Part shown: positions 1 to 5,594 of the stretch, piece after piece
Position numbering within the stretch: the stretch's first letter is position 1
Layout of the letters: every line of letters begins with the position of its first letter
Source: Nitrospiraceae bacterium
Lineage (GTDB): Bacteria; Nitrospirota; Thermodesulfovibrionia; Thermodesulfovibrionales; UBA1546
Direction: 5' to 3'
Assembly (NCBI GenBank): GCA_003535475.1
Contig: DOHC01000317.1
Span: 1 to 7,019 of the forward strand
Length of the DNA stretch: 7,019 bases
The notes under the pieces: model-generated
The model's database searches: none
What the model was told of the DNA's origin: nothing
The model's input: the letters and a program-made list of their open reading frames with translations, nothing else
Program-made: the position numbers and the translations under genes

Positions 1-20
1 CTGAGAGGTTTGGGAAATGA
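1..20 (+). CDS. 3' end of an upstream gene (partial)
   Basis: Reading from position 3, the codons give ERFGK followed by TGA at 18-20. This stop overlaps the ATG at 17-19 in the ATGA arrangement used repeatedly by the genes of this window, which is the main reason to think it is the tail of a real gene. Only six codons are visible, so no product can be named. Confidence 0.35.
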
Positions 21-235
21 CCTATAAGCATAAAGAGTGCGGAGGAGAAATGTCTTCGCCGCTCATAACTTGCGCTTTATCTGGAAGAGGATGGAACGAA
101 GACGGGGAAATAGATATATATTCCATAGCGAGTATAACCTATTTCACTGAATGCGATAAATGCGGCAAATCTTTCTCTGTGGGGGAAGCCGGAGACTATG
201 CCCATATTTCAGAAATAGCGGAAAGAGGTGTTTAA
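17..235 (+). CDS. Small zinc-ribbon-like phage protein (72 aa)
   Basis: This is a 72-aa protein with two candidate metal knuckles: H5/C8 in the segment HKECGGEM, and C46/C49 in CDKCG. The arrangement resembles a short zinc ribbon, but I recognise no named family. The start at 17 is chosen because it overlaps the upstream stop (ATGA) and keeps the first knuckle. A second start at 50 has a much better ribosome site (GGAGGAG at 41-47, then ATG) and would give a 61-aa form without H5/C8, so a second product or a different true start is possible. The stop at 233-235 directly abuts the next gene's ATG at 236, so the two are probably co-translated. Function unknown; nucleic-acid or protein binding is only an inference from the Cys pairs. 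Confidence 0.7.
   Translation: MTYKHKECGGEMSSPLITCALSGRGWNEDGEIDIYSIASITYFTECDKCGKSFSVGEAGDYAHISEIAERGV
41..52 (+). promoter_or_regulatory. Strong internal ribosome site and alternative start
   Basis: GGAGGAGAAATG sits inside the zinc-ribbon-like gene, in frame at residue 12. The same 14 bases (GGAGGAGAAATGTC) recur at 6691-6704, where they start the 27-aa membrane peptide. The sequence could start a shorter product, or may simply reflect the codons for CGGEM. Confidence 0.4.
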
Positions 236-1081
236 ATGAAAAAACGCATCAATATAAACTTTTACAGAATAGCCGAAGTGGCAGACGAGACAATAACGGC
301 ATTGGCGGACAAGTTCAAGCTCATGCTGAGTTATGCGCCGTTCGGTTTCTTTGAGACAAGCAAAAGAGAGATCATGTTTAAGCTTTATGAGACCTTTGAA
401 ATAGACGGTTCTCAGGCATATCTTTTCGGGCTTGTCAGAGAGAACGAAAACCATCCGGTGTTCTTTGACCGTGATGGAACGGTAGGGAATGTGCCGCTTA
501 CAAACGGCGGGCTTGGCTCTGTCACATATGGTCTGGTTGTGCCTGAAAAGCGCTTACTTGTCACAACTTCAGGCGGATGCGGTAAATCCGTGTTTAATGA
601 CTTCTTGCGCTGGACAGTAGATAAAGCACCTCTGGAGATTCAGCATATTTACATGGACGATGCGCTGAATAAGGTCATGAGTTGGGACGTTTTCAGAAAG
701 CTTGAAATAAGCGTCAAGTGCCCCACTTCTGATTTTGCTGACGATGTCCTGAACACTGATTCAGGCAGAGAGCTTCCGCAGCTACTTACAGCAATAGAAG
801 GTTTGAGCATGACAACAACTATCGGTATGGGCAACACAAAGGGGAGCATGTCAGGGCATGTTACGAAAAAGTATATCCAGAGTCTTCTTGACGATGGGTA
901 CGCCGAAAAGATAGCGGTCACAGGCAAGATGTTTGAAGACGAGAAAAGCGAGACAATCGATCTTGTTGGGTCAAAGCTGAAATGCGCTATAGAGATGAAG
1001 CTCTCTGGCGCATACTTACAGCCGGAAGAAGCAAAAACCGCCTTGCTTGAAGGCGTTTACAACAATCAGCAATACATCTGA
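236..1081 (+). CDS. Hypothetical 281-aa protein, possibly DUF6731/DUF4747-like
   Basis: This is a soluble-looking 281-aa protein with no signal peptide or membrane segment. Its layout is an N-terminal strand (KKRININFYRI, residues 2-11), a helix, then a middle block with VPL (86-88), GLGSVTYGL (92-100) and a hydrophobic strand VPEKRLLVTT (102-111) leading into SGGCGKSVFNDFLRW (112-126). This order recalls a loose group of phage and abortive-infection-associated proteins (DUF6731/DUF4747-like), in which a strand of the form LLxxxxNxxG is followed by a short helix. I can suggest but not confirm membership. GGCGKS looks like part of a P-loop but lacks the leading glycine of GxxxxGK[ST]. The ATG at 236 directly follows the previous stop, with GAAAGAGGTG just upstream as ribosome site. 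A GC hairpin 20 bases after the stop may end this sub-operon. Function unknown. Confidence 0.8.
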   Translation: MKKRININFYRIAEVADETITALADKFKLMLSYAPFGFFETSKREIMFKLYETFEIDGSQAYLFGLVRENENHPVFFDRDGTVGNVPLTNGGLGSVTYGLVVPEKRLLVTTSGGCGKSVFNDFLRWTVDKAPLEIQHIYMDDALNKVMSWDVFRKLEISVKCPTSDFADDVLNTDSGRELPQLLTAIEGLSMTTTIGMGNTKGSMSGHVTKKYIQSLLDDGYAEKIAVTGKMFEDEKSETIDLVGSKLKCAIEMKLSGAYLQPEEAKTALLEGVYNNQQYI

Positions 1082-1101
1082 CACTCCTCCCTAGCATCTG
1101 A

Positions 1102-1124
1102 GCCGCCCTTGTGGCGGCGTTCTT
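1102..1124 (+). terminator. Possible weak intrinsic terminator
   Basis: A perfect 6-bp GC stem, GCCGCC (1102-1107) and GGCGGC (1113-1118), encloses the loop CTTGT. It lies 20 bases after the 281-aa gene's stop and is followed by GTTCTTAATT, a poor T-tract. The position in one of the few gaps between genes favours a terminator or transcript-stabilising hairpin; the weak T-run argues for only partial termination. Confidence 0.5.
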
Positions 1125-1148
1125 AATTCGTAATCAACAGGAGAAATC

Positions 1149-1457
1149 ATGAGCAAAATAAGAGAGATTAAAACTGAACAAGTAACAAGAATTGCGCATT
1201 GTATCTGCGATAAGTGTGGGGAAAGGATCAGGAGCGATTTCCCAGAGATAGCCGATAGTGAGCAGAGTACAACCGATATGGACACTATAAATTCTGCCAG
1301 ATGTGAAATAATCTTTGAACGTTCTTGGGACGATGGTTATGGGGCTTTCATATCATCCATAACAGAAATAGATCTTTGTTTTCGTTGCTCAGAAGAAGTT
1401 AAGGAAATTCTCAGAAAATCGGGAGTAAATATTATATTCCCTTCGGCTTATTGTTAA
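1149..1457 (+). CDS. Cys-rich hypothetical protein (102 aa)
   Basis: This 102-aa protein has an N-terminal Cys cluster C18-I-C20-DK-C23 and a second pair C77-FR-C80 followed by a helix (SEEVKEILRKSG). Two separated CxxC knuckles with strands between them are typical of small phage zinc-binding proteins, but I do not recognise the family. The start at 1149 is supported by AGGAGA at 1139-1144. Its first twelve bases, ATGAGCAAAATA, are identical to those of the next gene at 1469. The stop (1455-1457) overlaps the ribosome site AAAGGAGG of the following gene, so translation is probably coupled. Function unknown. Confidence 0.75.
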   Translation: MSKIREIKTEQVTRIAHCICDKCGERIRSDFPEIADSEQSTTDMDTINSARCEIIFERSWDDGYGAFISSITEIDLCFRCSEEVKEILRKSGVNIIFPSAYC

Positions 1458-1468
1458 AGGAGGATATT

Positions 1469-2128
1469 ATGAGCAAAATAGAATGGTGCGACCGCACGTT
1501 AAACCCCATCCGTGGCTTATGCCCGCATGAATGCCCGTATTGCTATATGGCGAAAATTCACAGGCGGTTCGGAACGGGGCAGGAGACTACAGAGCATTGG
1601 AATGATGTATATGACGCATTGCTCAGGGTAAGAAAGCCGACAACCTTCTTTGTCGGATCGGCATATGATATTTTTGCAGAGCCTAGTCTACATATGCACG
1701 AGATATTGCTTTTCTCTGCATTCAAGAACCCTGCCTCAACTGTCATTTTATTAACTAAAAACCCGAAGGCTTATAAGTTTCTTGCGAATAAACATAAAAG
1801 GTCTTTCCTTGGTGCATCCCTTGACGGCAAGCACTATACCGATTTCAACGGCGGGCATGACCTTCTTGATTTTATCAGTGTTGAACCGTTGCTTGCTCCA
1901 GTGAAGCTGCCTGAAACATCCGCAAGAGCCCTTATTATTGGCGGGCTCACAGGACACGGAAGCCCCTATAAGCACACACCTATAGAGTGGGTTGACGATG
2001 TTTTAAAACAGGCTCTGGATAGTGGCATGAAGGTTTTTATCAAAGATAATCTTAAAGACTATATGGCTCCGCTTGAAGCGAAATACGGCGTGTCACTGCG
2101 TCAACTGCTATGGAAGGTGCGGGGATGA
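1469..2128 (+). CDS. DUF5131 / phage Gp37-Gp68 family radical-SAM-like protein
   Basis: This 219-aa protein begins with the DUF5131 hallmark: IEWCDRTLNP (residues 4-13) followed by a CX3CX2C cluster, C18-PHE-C22-PY-C25-Y, which in radical SAM enzymes holds a [4Fe-4S] cluster that cleaves S-adenosylmethionine. Later family-like segments are FVGSAYDIF, a TVILLTKNP strand, DFISVEPLL, and ALIIGGLTGHGSP followed by a helix and VFIKDNLK, consistent with a small partial TIM barrel. It is somewhat short for the family as I know it but looks intact. The ATG at 1469 is preferred over the upstream in-frame TTG at 1451 because AAAGGAGG (1457-1463) is correctly spaced. The family is common in phages beside DNA methyltransferases; its substrate is not known to me. 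Its stop overlaps the ATG of a truncated C5-methyltransferase reading frame, which suggests a role tied to nucleic-acid modification, but that is inference. Confidence 0.88.
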   Translation: MSKIEWCDRTLNPIRGLCPHECPYCYMAKIHRRFGTGQETTEHWNDVYDALLRVRKPTTFFVGSAYDIFAEPSLHMHEILLFSAFKNPASTVILLTKNPKAYKFLANKHKRSFLGASLDGKHYTDFNGGHDLLDFISVEPLLAPVKLPETSARALIIGGLTGHGSPYKHTPIEWVDDVLKQALDSGMKVFIKDNLKDYMAPLEAKYGVSLRQLLWKVRG

Positions 2129-2175
2129 AATACCTTGACCTGTTCAGCTGGGTGGGCAAATGCAAACCCGACTAG
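2125..2175 (+). pseudogene. 5' remnant of a C5-cytosine DNA methyltransferase
   Basis: A 16-codon reading frame, MKYLDLFSWVGKCKPD and stop, starts in an ATGA overlap with the end of the DUF5131 gene. C5-cytosine methyltransferases commonly begin MKYLDLFSGxGG, where FSGxGG is SAM-binding motif I. Here the first eight residues match exactly, motif I is altered (FSWVGK; GGG to TGG is a single base change) and the frame stops at 2173-2175. Nothing after it resembles the rest of a methyltransferase: from 2160 the DNA is the DUF7220-like gene in another frame. The simplest reading is that a deletion joined the first ~35 bases of a dcm-type gene to the start of the next gene. It may still act as a leader peptide coupling ribosomes to the start at 2160. 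Confidence 0.75.
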
Positions 2176-2372
2176 GTTCACTTGCTGAATCCTGCGTTAA
2201 CGTTGCGATCGGCTATATCATTGCGATACTCAGCCAGCTGGCAATATTCCCGATGTTCGGCGTTGACGTATCATTCAGCGCAAATCTGCAGATAAGCGCA
2301 TGGTTCACGGCGGTATCAATCATCAGGAGCTATGCGGTCAGAAGGTTGTTTAATAGGAGGAGTAGACAATGA
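2160..2372 (+). CDS. DUF7220-like small membrane protein
   Basis: This 70-aa protein has two likely membrane segments, roughly residues 12-33 (from CVNVAIGYII to IFPMF) and 42-60 (ending SIIRSYAV), and a strongly basic tail RRLFNRRSRQ. The pattern R-LGSL-E---N-AIG-----------IFP-FG followed by IRSY--RR-FN is that of a phage protein family I know as DUF7220; its function is unknown to me. The basic C-terminus after the last helix suggests a cytoplasmic tail. The start at 2160 gives the complete family N-terminus. Its ribosome site is unusual: GGGTGGG (2150-2156) is coding sequence of the methyltransferase remnant. It ends in an ATGA overlap with the DNA methyltransferase at 2369. Confidence 0.8.
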   Translation: MQTRLGSLAESCVNVAIGYIIAILSQLAIFPMFGVDVSFSANLQISAWFTAVSIIRSYAVRRLFNRRSRQ

Positions 2373-3313
2373 AAGTTATTAATCAGTCAATAAGTGAAAG
2401 GTTTGCGATATATCATGCTGATTGCATAGAATTTGCGAAAGGCATGCCGGATGAATCAGTTGGTTATTCTATATTCTCGCCGCCGTTCAGTAACCTATTT
2501 ACTTACTCAAATTCAGACAGAGATATGGGGAATAGTAAAAGCGATGAAGAATTTTTCATTCACTTCGGTTTTCTTATCAAAGAGCTTTACCGGATAACGA
2601 AAAACGGCAGACTTGTATCAATCCATTGCATGAATATCCCTGCGATGAAAGAGCGGGATGGCTATATCGGCATAAAAGATTTCAGGGGGGATATAATCAG
2701 AGCCTTTCAAAAAGAAGGCTTTATTTATCATGCTGAGGTTATGATATGGAAAAATCCGCTTATTGAAGCCACTAGAACACATGCACTAGGACTACTCCAC
2801 AAACAATTATGCAAAGATAGCGCAATGGTAAGACAGGGATTACCTGACTATATTATCACAATGAGGAAAGGCAACGATAACGCCGACCCAATAGAACATC
2901 CCGAAGGCTTAACCAGTTATGCAGGATCTAACCCGCCCACATCCGGCGTATTCTCACATGAAACATGGCGTGAGTATGCTAGTCCTGTTTGGATGGATAT
3001 ACGGCAGACAAGAACGCTTAACTTTGAAATGGCAAGGGATGGCAAGGACGAAAGGCATATCTGTCCATTGCAGTTGGATACAATAGAGCGATGCTTAACA
3101 CTCTGGAGTAAAAAAGGCGATACTGTTTTTAGTCCTTTTATGGGGATTGGTTCAGAAATATATACGGCAGTTAAGATGGGCAGGTTCGGGATTGGCACGG
3201 AACTGAAAGAAAGCTATTTTAAATGCGCTGTAGATAATGTCAAGAAGGCTGAGGATTTGTTTCTGAACGGCGAACCAAAAGCTCTATCTATTGAGGACTT
3301 TTTAAATGAATAA
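2369..3313 (+). CDS. Phage DNA methyltransferase (N4-cytosine/N6-adenine type)
   Basis: This 314-aa protein transfers a methyl group from S-adenosylmethionine to an exocyclic amino group in DNA. Catalytic motif IV is SPPF (residues 37-40), preceded by HADCIEFAKGMPDESV (16-31). SAM-binding motif I lies near the C-terminus as FSPFMGIGSE (254-263), followed by GRFGIGTELKESYF. The order IV, then a central target-recognition region, then I, marks the beta class. DERHICPLQLDTIER just before motif I matches a phage-type subgroup in which the usual DPF is SPF. It is full length with all key motifs. SPPF does not settle N4-cytosine versus N6-adenine, and the target site cannot be read from sequence. 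The start has GGAGG at 2356-2360 and overlaps the previous stop; its 3' end overlaps the helicase start by 8 bases. No cognate nuclease is visible, so it likely protects phage DNA or acts with the helicase. Confidence 0.93.
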   Translation: MKVINQSISERFAIYHADCIEFAKGMPDESVGYSIFSPPFSNLFTYSNSDRDMGNSKSDEEFFIHFGFLIKELYRITKNGRLVSIHCMNIPAMKERDGYIGIKDFRGDIIRAFQKEGFIYHAEVMIWKNPLIEATRTHALGLLHKQLCKDSAMVRQGLPDYIITMRKGNDNADPIEHPEGLTSYAGSNPPTSGVFSHETWREYASPVWMDIRQTRTLNFEMARDGKDERHICPLQLDTIERCLTLWSKKGDTVFSPFMGIGSEIYTAVKMGRFGIGTELKESYFKCAVDNVKKAEDLFLNGEPKALSIEDFLNE

Positions 3314-4673
3314 CTATGATGCTTTCATCAATACTAAACAGATAAAAACTATAGCTTCGGGGCATGAGTGTTCCACGGATATATCAAGGCTGTTTGACTT
3401 TCAAAAAGATATAGTTAAATGGTCTTTGAAAATGGGTAGATCATGCGTTTTTGCGGATACAGGACTGGGTAAAACAGCAATGCAGTTGCATTGGGCACAT
3501 GATGTTTTAGTTAAAACAAACAAACCCGCACTGATTTTAGCCCCTCTGGCTGTAGCAAGGCAGACCGAAAGAGAAGCCGATAAATTCGGTATTGAGTGTA
3601 AATATATCCGTAATCCTGATGGCATAATCAAGGGCATTAACATTATTAACTATGAAATGATGAATCATTTTGATATGTCATGCTTCGGCGGTATTGTTAT
3701 GGATGAATCGAGCCTTCTCAAATCTTTCAACGGGCACTACCGGAACCAGATTATAGAAAAAACGGCTAATGTGCCTTATAAGCTTGCATGCACTGCCACC
3801 CCTGCTCCTAATGATTTACAAGAGCTAGGTAACCATTGCGAGTTTATGGGGATAATGAGCTTTTCAGAAATGCGGTCAATGTTCTTTGTTAACGATAGCG
3901 GGGATACTGGATCAGCTTGGCGCCTTAAAGGTCATGCTGAATCAGAGTTCTGGAATTTTGTTTCATCATGGGCAGTGATGTTATCCGATCCGGCGGATCT
4001 TGGATATAACGAGCAAAATTATAAACTGCCTGAACTAATTTACAAATCAGTTGTTGTTGATCAGAACGACCTGAACATCTTTGATAAAGGCTTGCTTACA
4101 TTGCAGGATCGTAACCGTGTAAGGCGTCAATCATTGCAATCAAGATGCGAAGCTTCGGCGGATATTGTCAATAATTCAAGCGATATTCATATAGTATGGT
4201 GTAATTTGAATGATGAATCTGCATTGCTTACAAATCTGATTGATGGAGCGGTTGAAGTAGCCGGACACCATGATAATGATTATAAAGCCGACATGATGTT
4301 AGAATTTGCGAAAGGCAACCTGAAATGCTTAGTCAGTAAGCCTAAGTTAAGCGGACAGGGCATGAATTGGCAGGTATGCCACAATCAGGTATTTACTGGA
4401 TTATCTGACAGTTATGAGCAGTTTTATCAGGCTGTAAGGCGATGCTGGCGATTCGGGCAAACAAAACCCGTTACTGTTAATATTGTAACGGCAGAAAGAG
4501 AGGGTGAAATTGTTGATAATATCAAGCGAAAAGAGGAACAACACGAAGCTATGAAAAAGGAAATGGCACAAAGGACTATGGATATAACCTTTGCTAATCT
4601 AAAAGGCATTAGTCCGCAAAGAACAGAATATAAGCCGGATAAAGGGTTAATCCTTCCGGCATGGCTAAGCTGA
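3306..4673 (+). CDS. SNF2/DEAD-like phage helicase
   Basis: This is a 455-aa superfamily-2 ATPase. N-terminal core: a Q-like segment LFDFQKD (29-35), Walker A DTGLGKT (51-57), motif Ia-like LILAPLAV (76-83), Walker B DESS (133-136) and motif III TATP (163-166). C-terminal core: GQGMNWQ and the arginine-finger motif QAVRRCWRFGQ (375-385), of the SNF2 type (QxxxRxxRxGQ). The segment after about residue 395 is a charged helix and a short tail ending LILPAWLS; I see no nuclease motif there. SNF2-type proteins generally translocate on duplex DNA rather than unwind freely. It starts inside the last codons of the methyltransferase gene (8-base overlap), so the two are translationally coupled; this methylase-helicase pairing is known from phage genomes. 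Joint action in DNA modification, replication or anti-restriction is inferred. Confidence 0.92.
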   Translation: MNNYDAFINTKQIKTIASGHECSTDISRLFDFQKDIVKWSLKMGRSCVFADTGLGKTAMQLHWAHDVLVKTNKPALILAPLAVARQTEREADKFGIECKYIRNPDGIIKGINIINYEMMNHFDMSCFGGIVMDESSLLKSFNGHYRNQIIEKTANVPYKLACTATPAPNDLQELGNHCEFMGIMSFSEMRSMFFVNDSGDTGSAWRLKGHAESEFWNFVSSWAVMLSDPADLGYNEQNYKLPELIYKSVVVDQNDLNIFDKGLLTLQDRNRVRRQSLQSRCEASADIVNNSSDIHIVWCNLNDESALLTNLIDGAVEVAGHHDNDYKADMMLEFAKGNLKCLVSKPKLSGQGMNWQVCHNQVFTGLSDSYEQFYQAVRRCWRFGQTKPVTVNIVTAEREGEIVDNIKRKEEQHEAMKKEMAQRTMDITFANLKGISPQRTEYKPDKGLILPAWLS

Positions 4674-4695
4674 AACATGCGAAGGAGTATAACAG

Positions 4696-4893
4696 ATGCG
4701 AATAATCATAAACAACATACCGGAAGGAAAAGAAAAGGAAACGATTGACATGGTTTCAAGATGGATCGTCAGGAACGGCGGTTTTAATAAAACGAAAGGG
4801 ATAATATCAAACGAGGGAACGGGGTTAACTATACACAACTCCCGCCGGACAAAAGAATCCGTAACTTTCGATGTAAGCGAGGTGAAGCCATGA
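4696..4893 (+). CDS. Hypothetical protein (65 aa)
   Basis: This is a small basic protein, MRIIINNIPEGKEKE at its start, with a strand, a helix (ETIDMVSRWIVRNGG) and later strands ending FDVSEVKP. No cysteines, membrane segment or recognised motif are seen. The start is supported by GAAGGAG at 4680-4686, 22 bases after the helicase stop, and it ends in an ATGA overlap with the next gene. I do not recognise the family; the compact beta-alpha-beta pattern is inferred from residue pattern only. Confidence 0.7.
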   Translation: MRIIINNIPEGKEKETIDMVSRWIVRNGGFNKTKGIISNEGTGLTIHNSRRTKESVTFDVSEVKP

Positions 4894-5138
4894 GCGAACT
4901 AAAACCGTGCCCGTTTTGTGAGGCACTCCGGACAGAGAACGAGAGGTTGAAAAGCGTGATTGACGTCTTGGATCTTGAAGCAAAATGTTACCGTAAAGAC
5001 CGCAATAAGTTCTTTGATAAAAACCAACAATTGATATGGGTTTTAAGAGAATTGGGATATTCCACTAGTTATCGTTCAGAAGAAGATGCCGCATATATTT
5101 TTGAGACAGTAGAAGAAGCCCTCAAGGGATGTGAGTGA
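4890..5138 (+). CDS. CPFC-motif / coiled-coil protein (82 aa), Lar-like N-terminus
   Basis: The first residues, MSELKPCPFC, match the opening of Lar-type (restriction alleviation) zinc-finger proteins and related phage proteins. The rest does not: residue 11 is E rather than the usual G and no second CxxC follows. Instead a long charged helix (EALRTENERLKSVIDVLDLE) and a C-terminal helix (EEDAAYIFETVEEALKGCE) suggest a coiled coil. It therefore looks like a Lar-like N-terminus joined to a helical domain, or a small phage family using half a zinc knuckle per subunit. GAGGTG lies ahead of the ATG, which overlaps the previous stop (ATGA). An anti-restriction role is not supported beyond the short N-terminal likeness. 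Confidence 0.7.
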   Translation: MSELKPCPFCEALRTENERLKSVIDVLDLEAKCYRKDRNKFFDKNQQLIWVLRELGYSTSYRSEEDAAYIFETVEEALKGCE

Positions 5139-5392
5139 TGGATTTTGACTACATGGAAAAAATTATAAAAGGCTCGGTTATGTGGGAGAATGAGAGGTTA
5201 AGGGACGCTCTCCGCTGGCGGAAGTATCCAGAGGAAAAGCCCACAACTGACGGCGTTTATTTAATCGCAGGGCTTCCCGTAAGGCTCATGGATGGGATAA
5301 TACCACTCAAAGATGGCTCTGCTTGCCAAAAAATGAAACATACTACTGGCTCCCCATTCCGCCGCTGGAGGCAAAGTAATGAACATTCGTGA
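5138..5392 (+). CDS. DUF551-like protein, probably frameshifted
   Basis: As read directly, this gives an 84-aa protein from the ATG at 5138, which overlaps the previous stop (TGATG); an in-frame GTG at 5135 is less likely. Residues 27-45 (WRKYPEEKP-TTDGVYLIAG) resemble the N-terminal half of DUF551 phage proteins, with the helix WENERLRDALR before it. After about residue 45 the residues lose the family pattern and run 14 bases into the next gene. The -1 frame instead encodes a convincing family ending, GWD...RW...YYWLPIPPLEAK, whose TAA at 5377-5379 overlaps the next ATG. Loss of one base, perhaps from the G run at 5270-5272, would explain this, leaving a restored product of about 80 aa. It may be a real mutation, a sequencing error or, less likely, a recoding site. 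Function of DUF551 is unknown. Confidence 0.65.
   Translation: MDFDYMEKIIKGSVMWENERLRDALRWRKYPEEKPTTDGVYLIAGLPVRLMDGIIPLKDGSACQKMKHTTGSPFRRWRQSNEHS
5251..5379 (+). other. Out-of-frame 3' half of the DUF551-like gene
   Basis: From the stop TGA at 5248-5250 this frame stays open to TAA at 5377-5379. From about 5275 it reads SRKAHGWDNTTQRW, then LCLPKNETYYWLPIPPLEAK, the tryptophan/proline-rich ending expected of DUF551-like proteins. The stop forms TAATG with the next start and GGAGG (5367-5371) lies within it, as in the other gene junctions here. Confidence 0.7.
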
Positions 5393-5594
5393 AATCATAA
5401 AACAATATCTTGAGCAAAACGGCTACCATGGTTTATGCGATGAATCGGGCGAATGCGGATGTTATATAGAGGATCTTTTTATATGCCATGGTTCATTCAA
5501 TTGGAATGAGGTATCCACATGTAAACCCGGTTATCTGCACAAAAATGAGGATGGCGGTTACGGCATTGGCGAAAACAGACCGGAGGACAAATGA
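5379..5594 (+). CDS. Cys-rich phage hypothetical protein (71 aa)
   Basis: This 71-aa protein has an N-terminal helix (NIREIIKQYLEQNGYHGL) and then a cysteine-rich part with C20, C26, C28, C36 and C48 in the context GLCDESGECGCYIEDLFIC and CKPGY. The pattern 'helix, NGYDGL, ECxC, DLFxC, CKPGY' is one I have seen in many phage hypothetical proteins; a zinc or iron-binding role is plausible but unproven. GGAGG at 5367-5371 and the TAATG overlap with the restored frame of the upstream gene support the start. It ends in an ATGA overlap with the next gene; its last codons double as that gene's ribosome site (CGGAGG). Confidence 0.78.
   Translation: MNIREIIKQYLEQNGYHGLCDESGECGCYIEDLFICHGSFNWNEVSTCKPGYLHKNEDGGYGIGENRPEDK

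Noticed and set aside
209..454. Minus-strand frames over the main genes (for example 209-454, 649-927, 1751-1975, 2917-3198, 3401-3643, 4427-4678, 6227-6538)
   Set aside because: Each lies opposite a well-supported + strand gene, without plausible ribosome sites or family motifs.
566..592. Walker A (P-loop) in the 281-aa protein, from the residues SGGCGKS
   Set aside because: The leading glycine of GxxxxGK[ST] is missing (T at that position) and no Walker B or other ATPase motif follows.
1451..1468. Upstream TTG start for the DUF5131 gene
   Set aside because: It would overlap the ribosome site AAAGGAGG that serves the ATG at 1469, and the family N-terminus begins at the ATG.
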